This document shows, in pieces, positions 52,823-62,880 of a stretch of DNA of 64,000 nt. Origin of the DNA: Gautieria morchelliformis (Eukaryota > Basidiomycota > Agaricomycetes > Gomphales > Gomphaceae); NCBI GenBank assembly GCA_015179125.1, contig WHVA01000099.1:124001-188000 (forward strand), read 5' to 3'. Below the pieces are notes generated by a model. The model was not told the DNA's origin, searched no databases, and saw nothing but the letters and a program-made list of their open reading frames with translations. The position numbers and the translations under genes are program-made. How positions within the stretch are numbered: the first letter of the stretch is position 1; every line of letters starts with the position of its first letter.

Positions 52823-53203
52823 TTGTGGCTCACGTCTCTGCTCGGCGTGGAACACCGCACTCATCTTCACGCACAGTCTGATCGCTCCGAGGCGGGATTG
52901 GAGGTCCAAGGCCTCCTCTCCGGTTCTCATGTGTATCGTCGTGGAAAGAAGTCGGTCACACACGAACAGCAAGAGGCAGTGAGTGGAAAATGTCTCGATT
53001 ACTTCGATCTCATCGGTGGAACAGGCTCTCGTGGCATCTCTGCCTTATTCCTCACTCGCCTCCGCACAACGGTAGACAATGGCATCAGTGCGTATCAGCA
53101 GGTATGTCACATTGCTTTCCAATACCTAAGGTTGTCATCTCGGTCACTCGCCAGGTGGCGACGCCATGAGAAAAGTGGGAGAATTATAATTGCGCTATTC
53201 TAG
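52823..53203 (+). pseudogene. patatin-like phospholipase fragment (right-arm copy)
   Basis: Same frame as 43046-42666 with two residue changes that I can see (RLRTTVDN for RLRKTVDN; RWRRHEK for RVRRHEK). It has the same T-G-S-R-G in place of the G-x-S-x-G nucleophile elbow, so the loss predates the duplication. Donor GTATGT follows AYQQ, and a CACTCGCCAG acceptor lies 54 nt later, so the 126-codon frame runs through an intron. The upstream oxyanion loop was not found. Confidence 0.55.
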
Positions 53204-54667
53204 CGGGCGCTCTTGGTGAAAGAACACTCCCTGTCGTACTCTTATGTTACAATGCTGTGGTAGCCTGCACGAGTGCAAACCCCAGTACCCTACTTCACAT
53301 CTTCTATTCTAAACCTGGCGCTCTAGGGCTTCCACCGAACGACGCTGACAGGATTGGCCTTTTTTTGGGATCAAGATACTCAGGCGTTTAATAACTTGAA
53401 GTTGGCGCAATTCCCAGTAAGGTGATCCGGGAGACTACTAGGAGCGGAAACTTTGAGGCCTAGCGAGGGACATTTCATTGACATGAATTTCGGAACGTCA
53501 CGCGGTCTTCGAACGTCACCAAGCGGGTAAACTCAGCTCCTTGATGGCTATATATTCAGCGATTGTTCACGCAACTGTCTTCGCAACAGCTTGTAAATAA
53601 GTAGTGCAAACTACTCCAAACCAAGGGTGACCCTACAACTTTCAATTTCAATGAACCGGTCGCCAGGACAATTCGACCAATCTCACCGTGCGAGTCATAT
53701 CATGAAAGCACATTCTGAGAGCTAGTGTCCCTTTCGAGTATAATGAGGCGTATATAACTTGGACAACGACACGGATGTTGATAATGATATACAGAACCTG
53801 GTCAGATTGTCCCATTTGTGAGTGCATACTCTGCCGAAGATTCCAATTTGCCATGTTGCTCTTAGTCACCCTAATTGGGTCCGGATGTACATCATGCTCA
53901 GATAAATGGCGATTCCAAGTATCTCCGCCGCTAACTCCGAAGTGATCGACGCATTCCATTGTCGTCCCCCACGTAAGGTCTGCCTCCAACACACCATCTA
54001 ATCCTCGCTTCCACCCCCCGCCATCATTAACCCACACCGTCAACCTGTGGCTGACAAGGCTGGTGCCTCTTTTAAGGTGCGTGCTCGCCGGGCCCCAGGG
54101 CCGGTCCTGCGAGACGGAGCTTGCATAGGTCGCCAAAGCCTAAGACTAGCAACGGGAAATGCGCGAGAAATGAGTTTGCATGCAAGGTTCACCCCATCTC
54201 AATGTCCATCATGTCTTTCACATTGAGGCACGTGGCTGGCAATGAACATGGGGGCTTGAATTGAACAGATATTTCGAACGAATCACAGACAGTCAAAGGA
54301 AAAAAACTGACACAAGTACAGTACATGACATATGGGTGTTGTACAACCCATGAGACCAAATACCAGTACAACCATTCTAAAGCAATGACACATCATTTCC
54401 TGCTCAATGTATATAAAACTCGCAAAGACGTGGTCTGAACCCTTCAATTGAGGCCTGCAGCCTGCGGGCAAGTGTCCGGCTTGGATCCGAGGTCGCAAGA
54501 GCTCTTTCCGTCACTATTGCACTGGTAGCGGTGTCCATGGAGGCAACCGGACAACCCGTCACCGCAGAAAGCCGCGTTCGGACCTCCATGGCAGGGGCAG
54601 GCAGTGGCGACACAATCCCTTTTTCCAAGCTATTAGTAATACGCGGTAATTAGTTATCCCTTCAAGC

Positions 54668-54973
54668 TTGAATAGCAAAACAACATACAGGGCTATCCAC
54701 TGCCATTGCAAAAGCAGCGGGGAGGATGGCAATGAGAGCAACGAGAGCAGTGTACTAGATAATGCACGGCGTGAGCTCAACTCTATGTATGAAATGTCAG
54801 ACCAAGCGACCTTCATGGCTGTCGGTTTGGTTTGTTTGGAGAGATTATCGAAATGCGTCAAGGTTTCGACTCGGGGACTGAGTATCCAGGCAGGAAAAGC
54901 ATGCGATTTTATAGCTTTCCTCGCTCGACTGCGCAGCAATGAGACGAAACGGAGATCCCTTAAGAGCCACTAA
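54668..54973 (+). CDS. hypothetical ORF duplicated in both arms
   Basis: MNSKTTYRAIHCHCKSSGED..., related to minus 41189-40800. It contains SMYEMSDQATFMAVGLVCLE and KVSTRGLSIQAGKACDFIAF. Cys-rich start; no known domain. The C-terminal ends differ between the arms, so at most one is functional. Confidence 0.3.
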   Translation: MNSKTTYRAIHCHCKSSGEDGNESNESSVLDNARRELNSMYEMSDQATFMAVGLVCLERLSKCVKVSTRGLSIQAGKACDFIAFLARLRSNETKRRSLKSH

Positions 54974-55832
54974 AACGGTTGAGAAATGGAGGTGACAGTC
55001 TGCGCATATGCAAAATGCTGAATGGGAGAAGGGGGACACTGGTTCTGAGATATGATTATCAATTCGAGCAATATTTTGTAAATACATCACGGTTTACCCT
55101 ATGGTTTTTACCAGTCCATGCGACAAAATAAGGGGCATCAACGCTATTCATGAAAAGGAAACATTGTTTCACCATCTTGAGGCAACTTGAAGTGCCGGCA
55201 ATACCCTTCGCTTTTGGAAATAATTAGCTGGGCGATTGTGCCCACGGATGGTAGGTAATTGCACCGCTTTCAGGGATATATGTAAGTGACTGCGGGCTCA
55301 TAAGTATTCACCAAGCTCTAAGCCATCTTTGAGTCGGACCAAGGAAGCAGTGGCATGGAAACAAACTTGCAGTCCGAGACTGAGTGTGTTCCACTCATCT
55401 ATGATGGGACTCTGGTAAATTTGAAACCCGCTAATAAAACGTCAAGGACACACCCATGATGAAAAGTGTCACGTTGCATGCATGCAGCGCCGCTGGTACT
55501 GCAGCGTGAAAAACGATCATCGTCGGGCACTGACGTATATGACAAATGGCAAGATATGATGCACTTGCATTGGGAGTGTTCCGAGCGGGAAATTCACTAT
55601 GCGAGCTTTGCCATTTAGAAGTGAGTGCTCTCAGCCTCCATACTTAGAGACTGCGGTCGCTGCGGCTGATTACGTAATACGACTGAAGTTAGATCTGTGG
55701 GCAGCGGGACACGGGCCGATGCCGGACGAGGCTTACGTGAGCGCCCCCGGCCGATTTTTTCTGCTGCCTGGCAGCGATCGTGTTGGCGAAAGGGACGCCG
55801 GCCCACCACCTGAGGGTCCCTCGCGCCGCTGA

Positions 55833-56697
55833 GTCCAACTTGCCACCAAGGTCCATGGACCGAAGTCTATGGACCTTCTCCCAGTAGCTCGCACGCCTGA
55901 TTACCATATAGGTTTTGGCTATTGCGACCGATCACAAGCGAACGGCGCTCTACGGATGAGACAAGTACTCGCATCTCCCTTGCAGATTTCGCAGTACAGT
56001 GGTGATAGGAGAGGTTGGTCGTTTACCCTTGTTCTATCTGCTCAGATCATCATCCCTCGTGCACATCGGACCCTCATCGAAGTCTAAACTATGTGGATGT
56101 CTGACGGCTATTAATAAGGAATGGACTGACCATATCTTATAGAAACTACGTCAGAAAGACGGCCTTCGATGAGACTCTCGTCTCATTTCCATTTGTGTTG
56201 AGCAAGACCTGAATTATCCAACACACATGCTGCAACTACGCGCACTAACAGGATCTTACGATCATGATGTGATGGATGAGCGTTTGTCCCGAAATCCCAT
56301 TGCTTCACTGCACCTCCGCACCGGATAGCCGTAGACGCCCGTTGCGACTCGCAGTGATTTATGCTCGGGAGATATACTGTCTTTGGCCAGGTTGCCCTGG
56401 TTGTATCTGCCAAAGGACAGGAGACCATCTTTCAAACACCGTGCGCGTGACTTATTATAATTAATGCTGGCTTCCCTTTTGGGTACAGACGAATATTAAT
56501 CTTATCGGAAGCTGTGAGTTTAATTTATGCAGAACTTTAACAGTAGTATAGTCGAGGCCGAATTTCGGTGGGTCATGATTCACTCAGGGATGTCAATTCC
56601 TGGATCTACTGCAACTAAGACAGTGGTAGTGCCTAAAACCTCGAATTAATTGATCTCAGTGGCGGCGACAAGTCAATGTGTGGCGCGGCATCATACG
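55833..56697. other. unassigned flank upstream of the permease
   Basis: No supported gene. Short ORFs at 55869-56087 and 56428-56183 have no motif. Confidence 0.4.
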
Positions 56698-56707
56698 TAT
56701 TATATAA
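56698..56707 (+). promoter_or_regulatory. TATA box upstream of the permease
   Basis: TATTATATAAGG about 140 bp before the proposed ATG at 56846. Plausible core promoter. Confidence 0.4.
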
Positions 56708-56845
56708 GGTTTCATCACCCTCACTTCCCAATCATTGGCATCCATAGGCACCAGGCATCGTCTTGCTCCATCTTTCACACGGACCCTCTCTAGTGTCCAC
56801 CATGAGCGACTCTATGGAGCCAGCCCACCCAAAGGCCATGGAGGA

Positions 56846-58080
56846 ATGGAGGAGAAAGGCTATAGGGACTCCAGTGAAAGTCATGGCGATGGCCAGGGTC
56901 TCAAACGTCAGCTCAAAAGCCGCCATATTGCCATGATAAGGTCCGCCCTTTCCGCCAGTTCATTGTAGTACCACCTTTCACCATATTCTTCTCTCCAGTA
57001 TTGGCGGTAAGCAATTCAGATCCCATTCCACGAGTGGCCCTTCATGACCCCACTCAGGTGTTATTGGCACTGGTCTTTTCCTTGGTACTGCGTAAGTAGC
57101 AAGCGTCACTCATCACCATGCAACTCGCCCATATAATCCTTCAGCAGCGCTCTCAAGAACGGTGGTCCTATCGGTTTGCTACTGGGCTATATCGTGTTAG
57201 TACCTACATGGTACAACTGGTCAGCAACTCCGAATTAGATCCAGGCACCGTCTCATTCATACCTTGCCAAGACTATCGTCTTACCTACCGAATTGAGCGC
57301 TGCAGCCATCCTCATTAATTTTTGGAACAAATCTGTCAACAATGCTGTCTGGGTCACCATCTTTCTCCTCGTTGTAGTCGTCATCAATTTGATGGGCGCC
57401 GGTTCGTAAAATATCCTAGTTAGCACATCACAATTCTAAACCCCCACAGGCGTATACGGCGAATACGAATTTATATCCGCATCCATCAAAGTCATAGCCA
57501 TCATCGGTCTCATTATTTTAGGAATCGTCCTTGACCTTGGTGGCGGTCCTAATCATAACCGCCTTGGCTTTAGGTATTGGAAAAATCCGGGCCCATTCGT
57601 TCAATTGAACAACATGGCCGGTGCGAAAGGGCAGTTCTTGGGATGGTTAGTAGTTGTGTTGTCGAAGCCGTTGTTGCGAAATAGTTGACATCTTCCAGGT
57701 GGGCTGTAATGACCCGGGCCGCCTTCTCTTTCGTTGGCACGGAAATTGTTGCAATAGCCGCTGGAGAAGCAAAGAATCCCCGTTCATGCCTCCCCATTTC
57801 TCGTTTGACCTTCCGAGTGATTCGGCTAGTACAGGCAAAAACCTGCCCAAAGCAATCAAGAGAGTATATATCCGTATATTGCTCTTCTATATCGGTGGCA
57901 CCTTGACCATTGGCTTGTTGGTGCCTTCGAACGATCCTGGATTGAATTTACAATCGAAGAACGCTGCGGCTTCCCCATTCGTCATTGCGTATGTAATCCT
58001 TGTTCTCGCTCCATGTATCTTTATTGAATCATACATCTTTCCTACTGATACGTCAGCATTTCAAGAGCCGGCATTACACT
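56846..58080 (+). pseudogene. amino-acid permease (YAT/AAP family), 3'-truncated, internal deletion
   Basis: ATG 56846, MEEKGYRDSSESHGDGQGLK then RQLKSRHIAMI. Two introns later comes SIGGVIGTGLFLGTA, the family's TM1 signature, assembled across CCATGATAAG/TATTGGCG/GTGTTATTGG. Next are SALKNGGPIGLLLGYIVL, then [97 protein letters not shown], and after an intron KNLPKAIKRVYIRILLFYIG and GLLVPSNDPGLNLQSKNAAA. The product would be a plasma-membrane importer of amino acids with protons. About 45 residues between GYIVL and WYNW are missing, and the sequence stops matching at about 58078 (RAGIT), losing roughly the last 250 residues. Codons elsewhere are well kept, so loss was recent. Confidence 0.85.
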
Positions 58081-58759
58081 GTGGGTAGTCAACCCAATGA
58101 ATCCTATTGGGTGGTCCCACTGAGTGTTCAGTATATAAACCACTATGGTTAGTGTAAATACCAATAGAACCCGTTGAAAATTCAATGAATCAGTTTCAGT
58201 GGAAAAAGTTTCGTTTCAATGAGTTGGTTTCAAGGGTTGACTCATGGGTATTTGGGGTTCCTACAGCGGAAGACCAATGGATTGAACCAGGCATTCCAAG
58301 TCGATGACCACTGGGTTCCTGTGGGGTAGTCACTTACGACCCGTGGTTCTATCACCACATTTCAGAGATGCAGCAACTGAATGTCACTGGCCCAAGATCT
58401 GAATAATATGAGGCAAATCACTGAAGATTCATGAAATTTGTAGTGAATGTTAGGTTGTAAAGCTATGGGCTTTCAATGGTTATTGCCTTGCAATCTTGTT
58501 CAAATGTCATGAGATACCAGTTAAACTTTCCCGTTGTTTCAAGTCATAAATATAGAAGGGAAAATACACATGAAACATATAGCAAAAATCACTAAAATAC
58601 CACGGTCGGATCCAAGAAATTCATACCAGGCCGCTTCACATACGTTGGAGCGGCAGTGTGCCGGGAGCCGAAAGGAGATGAAGAAGGGTTACGAAAAGTA
58701 GATGACATACTATTGGAGATGGCAGATGGCAGACAATGTGAACCTGAAACATTAAATTT
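58081..58759. other. start of an AT-rich island replacing the permease 3' end
   Basis: 58081-58340 is rich in TGGGT/ACCCA words (CCAATGAATCCTATTGGGT; CTGTGGGGTAGTC recurs at 58320 and resembles 58079), which might be the edges of a small element, but I could not define termini. The rest is AT-rich without ORFs. Confidence 0.35.
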
Positions 58760-59161
58760 GATATCAAAAATATCACAGAAAATTGTAGGGTATATAATTC
58801 AGCAGATAATTACTTTGAGTTAGCAGACATGGATGTATTTATCGATGGAGAAGAAATATCCCCTTTAACAGCATATGATGAAGAGGATGATCTAATATCA
58901 TATGAGCTCAATGATAATAATCAAATAAATCTGCTGACAGAACAACCAGATAAATCACATCATGCTAGAGATATCAAAAGAATCTCAGCAAGTTGTAGAA
59001 TACACAATTCGGAAGATAGTTACTATGAGTTGGCAGATATGGATGTATATATAGATGGAAAAGAAGTATACATTTTAACAGCATATCTTAGACGTAATTA
59101 TCTAATATCATATCAGGTAATCAATGATAAGAATCAAATAAACCTCCTAACAAAACAATAA
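58760..59161 (+). CDS. ORF made of two 70-residue repeats, unknown family
   Basis: An exact 210-bp period (GATATCAAAA at 58760 and 58970) gives two in-frame units: NCRVYNSADNYFELADMDVF and SCRIHNSEDSYYELADMDVY, each followed by IDG-E, LTAY, LISY and NQINLLT. ATG at 58829 lies inside unit 1, and the frame is open from about 58750. The two copies differ mostly at conservative positions, which hints at past selection. Acidic, AT-rich codons. No family recognised. Confidence 0.4.
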   Translation, partial: DIKNITENCRVYNSADNYFELADMDVFIDGEEISPLTAYDEEDDLISYELNDNNQINLLTEQPDKSHHARDIKRISASCRIHNSEDSYYELADMDVYIDGKEVYILTAYLRRNYLISYQVINDKNQINLLTKQ

Positions 59162-59989
59162 GATAAGAATAGTACAAGGGATAGTTTGGTAAATAAGTCT
59201 CCTCAAATGAGTAAAACTAGATCAAAACCAGATAAGCAATCAAAACTAGCTGAGATCTGAACATTTGATACTGTTGATGAGAAAGGAAATATTGATCCTC
59301 GATCGATATTTGAGATTGATGATGAGATACGCAAGCAGAATATATTAGATTCCAATAATGAGAGATCAATGTTAGATATGGCCAAGGAAAAAAAGGATAG
59401 ATCAAAGGTAGATGAGAGATCAATGTTAAATATTCTTCAGGATAGGTGCCCACCAGGAATCCTAGAAGATGAGGTATTGTGACCTCTACATTTGTGAGTC
59501 ATAGAACCTTGTCCGGTCTTGTTCAGCCTATCTGGATCTTTTTCCCGACGCCTGGTGAGTCCCATTAGACCAAACCTTTCTACATTGATAAAATGTTGGA
59601 ACAGCATATAAGCTGAATTTCCAAATGACCCATAGAGTATAAAGACATAAGATGGTATTATTATCATGGAATCTGAATCCACTCTCCTCTTTAACCAGGA
59701 AGTTGAATTTAAATCCTATTAGATTGATGAATTATGTATCATACATGTTTGTTTCTAAATATTAATTCATGTACTGGAATTATCATCATATTCCATGGTA
59801 ACTGATATATGAATGTATTTCTACCAAAATCAGATCTTATGATGTTAGAGATAGAATAAAGTATAATTACTACTCATGAAAGTGAATGTATTGGTTATGT
59901 AAGTCATTCTATATGAAGAGTCAAAATCATACTATTTAGCAATGTTACTATTAAGATTCTTGATGATAAATATCAAAATGTAGAAACTA
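59162..59989. other. AT-rich sequence containing a small LINE relic
   Basis: On the minus strand 59583-59533 reads VERFGLMGLTRRREKDP, the same stretch as in the LINE ORF2 at about 38730-38775. Homology covers only about 60 bp. The remainder has repeated AGATCAATGTTAxATAT words (59367-59430) and no gene. Confidence 0.45.
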
Positions 59990-60660
59990 AGCTTTTAAAC
60001 TCTACTTCTGAGTATATGCCTAAGCATATATTTGACAATGTCACAGACCTCCTTTGAATCTTCTATGATTTTTAATGGTCTATATAAAATAATAGGAGTT
60101 CGATGTCTCCTTTCATTATTTGTTTTGTAGACCTTCATCCTTCCATCTTGTAGTACAAGTATGCCATAGACGGTAATTGTCTCTTGTGGTTAAGAGTTAG
60201 AATATAAGGCAATCATCATGCCTTTTATCAGACTATCATATATACAGGATTCATTACATTTATCATATCCTACAACTAAAGGATACTTCATTTTACCATC
60301 CAATATAACCTTTGCAACAATTATACAATGGGAATCGGGACTTAACACCCATTCCAAAACCCTAAAACCTGAGATGCAGCCTATTATTAAATTATACAGC
60401 TCATCAGAACCGTAGTGATTTGGAAGGGTAAGCCATTGTGCACTAGAAACTGACCATTGTTCAAAGAACTCACATTTGTCATTACAGGAGGAGACTTCTA
60501 TATTTATTATCATATCTCCTATTTTAACAACAGACCTGTCTCCGGTTGTCTTGGTACTACCAAAAAAGGTAGATATCTTACAAACAATGCTTTTGATAAC
60601 AATGGTTCATCTATATGAATTGACAACTTTGTGAAATCAGTTTTTATGTAGTATGTCATG
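59990..60660 (-). pseudogene. AT-rich unknown protein gene with one in-frame stop
   Basis: Minus strand. From MTYYIKTDFTKLSIHIDEPL (60660) a GTTTGT..ACAG intron would join KAL to SVVKIGDMIINIEVSSCND. Then come CEFFEQWSVSSAQWLTLPNH, CISGFRVLEWVLSPDSHCII, GKMKYPLVVGYDKCNESCIY and a TAA at 60190. The same frame continues PQETITVYGILVLQDGRMKV, TNNERRHRTPIILYRPLKII and KYMLRHILRSRV to a natural stop. Roughly 200 residues, mixed alpha/beta composition, not recognised. Its base composition is unlike the permease and hAT neighbours, so horizontal or plasmid origin is conceivable but unproven. Confidence 0.45.
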
Positions 60661-60839
60661 GTATTATATCATCAAACCTGATAGAAATGCATTTATCTAC
60701 ATGCCCATGGTTGCTTAGTGTATAATATTATGTCATTCTGTGCTAATAGGCACTGAACAAATATTATCTACAGCGCTAAGATACTCTTTACTATCAAACA
60801 AGGCCATGCAAAAAGGTATGTTGATGATATGAACACTAA
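60661..60839. other. AT-rich gap before the hAT remnant
   Basis: No feature seen. Confidence 0.3.
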
Positions 60840-61471
60840 CTGTGACAGATCAAGCACCATTCCCACTGCAAGGAAACGCCGTGCACAGACGATGATGGAA
60901 GCTCTGAGCGGCGATGAAGAAGACCCTTGTTGAAACCCGGTGGTGCCAGCATCCAGCTGGTCAAGTGACACATTTGCGTGGGATAATGAGCCGATGTGGC
61001 AGGGTGTGTTCAATTCATATCTTCAAGCAGAAGATAGGTTACCAGAGAATATGCCTCTGGTTGAGTGGGCGGGGGTGAGTACAATGACAACTCTCTGTAC
61101 TGCATATGCTAATATACACTGTACGCCAGGACAATGCCTGGCATTACCCTGTTTCGGCATCGCTAGGATATGCCTACCTGCCTATAATGGCATCATCGGT
61201 GTCCAGCGAACGTGCATTTTCAGGGTCAGGTATCACAATCACCAAGTGACGCAACCACTTGAAGGGTGATATTGTAGAAGCCCTTCAGGTAATCAAATGT
61301 GCACTAAGGACTGACCTACTAGTTCGTGAACCGGCTCCGAGTACCACTACTGAGTTTGCCATCCTCAGCGGCAAAGAAACAACAGATCCGGCCTCTGAGG
61401 ATGTCATTGAGTTGGACGGGGACAATGGATGGCACTTGGATGGCAGTGCAGATGAGCAAGAGGACTTGTAA
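60840..61471 (+). pseudogene. hAT transposase C-terminus (dimerisation domain)
   Basis: Reads SSDTFAWDNEPMWQGVFNSY, then AEDRLPENMPLVEWAG. In another frame comes LPCFGIARICLP, continuing IMASSVSSERAFSGSGITIT, a stop, then HLKGDIVEALQVIKCALRTD. This is the hAT dimerisation region (family 'YPxLxxxAxDxLxIxASSxxSERxFSxxG' and 'LxxxxVExLxxLxxW'). At least one frameshift (about 61075-61150) and an in-frame TGA break it. The DDE catalytic core is not present in the window. The acidic tail (ELDGDNGWHLDGSADEQEDL) follows. Confidence 0.8.
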
Positions 61472-61641
61472 TTCAATAAATTGCTACTCTAACTACTCTC
61501 CCAAGTACATTGCTCTGCATTGGCTAAAAACCTCACCCATAGGCTGGGTCTAAAGCCAGGCCGGGACTTTGGCATCGGTCCCGGCCCTGAAATCGAGTGA
61601 GCCGGGACGGACCAAGCCGGGCCCCAGCCTGGAAAACACTA
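60840..61641 (+). mobile_element. hAT transposon, 3' remnant with GC-rich terminus
   Basis: Carries the C-terminal part of a hAT transposase followed by a GGCC-rich subterminal zone (61545-61641) ending CACTA, whose complement begins TAGTG. The 5' part of the element is missing. Confidence 0.7.
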
Positions 61642-61689
61642 CCCTGAGCGCCGGACCCCATGTCGCCACAACTCCACGACGTTCTCCCC

Positions 61690-62320
61690 ACATACCGCAC
61701 TGCCCATAGTCCCAGATATGGCGCATGCCGACGTACAAAATTGCTTGACGACAGCAAGGGGGATGCGCTTGACCAAGGTGCGCATTGACAATGACGGTGT
61801 GTGTGCATGAGCTTACTAATGACGTTCTTTCAGTTCTACATGCTTCTTGCGAGCTTCTTCCACCGTTTCAGGCTTCTTTCTGCTCGACACTGCAACATTC
61901 TGCGCAACTTCGCAAACCACCACGGCTCCCACTCCTCTCTGCACGCCACCGCGACGTCGCGAGCTCTCGACGCCCTGCCAACCCCACCCCACCGCGGGGT
62001 CGCGGGATGATGCACTGTGCAGAGCTCGTGCTCCGGCTGGTTGGTGGCATATTTGCGGAGGCTTGCCGTTGGTGGCGGGGGTGGCGCTGGAGGGGCGCAG
62101 TTTAAAAACGTTTCCTGGCAATGCCTCTATTTACGGACGTGGAAGGATGGAGCTGCTGAGGACAGCTTCGATGAAGGCTTGTAAGTAGCATGTGTCTGGT
62201 GTATTCCGACGCACCTATTTCTCAGTCATGCCAGTCAGCTGTTCAGGGTGACATCGCCAGTACGTTCGGTAGTCAGACCTGGACAAGCATGAGCGCAAGT
62301 GCCTCCCGGTATGAAGCAGA
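61690..62320 (-). repeat. dispersed repeat A (second copy, inverted)
   Basis: Inverted, diverged copy of 48080-48880. Flanked on the right by repeat B in the same inverted sense, but the A-B order and spacing differ from the first locus. Confidence 0.65.
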
Positions 62321-62394
62321 CACGCAACTCGGGAAGCGTCGCCGCTCGCATGAATCCCATTGTCCACATTATGCAGGCCTCAGAGCATGACGGC

Positions 62395-62880
62395 GGTTGT
62401 GTCGGACCGTGTGGTGAACTGTAGGCGTCTGTGAGAAGCTTGGTGCATCATTGATACGCGAGCACGTGCTTCTGGATCTACATTCCTGAGATACAGAAGC
62501 CAGGCACACTACTGTATCAAAGAACCAGGCAGCCCCAAGAACCCACGATGCCAAGCCTACCACGTGGATCAGGGGATCGGGTCGGCAAAGGCCGGCGGGT
62601 ACGATCGCGCCGCACGGTCACATGCAAATTACGTACATGGGGGACGCCCAGGTTCCCGGTGCTTGAACGGCATCAAAGCGTTCGTCAATTCAAAATATTG
62701 TATTGCTCAAGTTCCCGGTTCATGGACCGCGAACAATGCGTTTACTTGTAGACGGGTGTGGGTCCAGCTCCACATGCCTACTTAACACTCGATGTGTTTC
62801 GCAAGGAAGCTAGAGAGACCTTGAGACGATCTATGGGCGCCCAAAATTCAACTTGAAGCTCAGGCTGATGTTTGTCGCCA
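62395..62880 (-). repeat. dispersed repeat B (second copy, inverted)
   Basis: Inverted copy of 50601-51045. The shared end ATGACGGCGGTTGTGT (62388-62403) equals the complement of the first copy's right edge. Confidence 0.7.

Larger units (their letters stand above)
52700..55832 (-). repeat. right arm of the 3.13-kb inverted duplication (uninterrupted)
   Basis: Inverted relative to 32669-43167. It lacks the pogo-like element (empty TA near 55275) and the LINE (single TTTCCAAAAG near 55220 on the minus strand), so it preserves the pre-insertion state. Confidence 0.9.

Noticed and set aside
32669..55832. The inverted arms as terminal inverted repeats of one giant transposon
   Set aside because: No matching target duplication at the outer edges (left CAGTTCCT, right GTCCAACT) and no transposase in the spacer. 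Kept as an inverted duplication only.
58079..58340. Possible small element with CTGTGGGTAGTC-like ends
   Set aside because: The two candidate ends are in the same orientation and no target duplication could be found.
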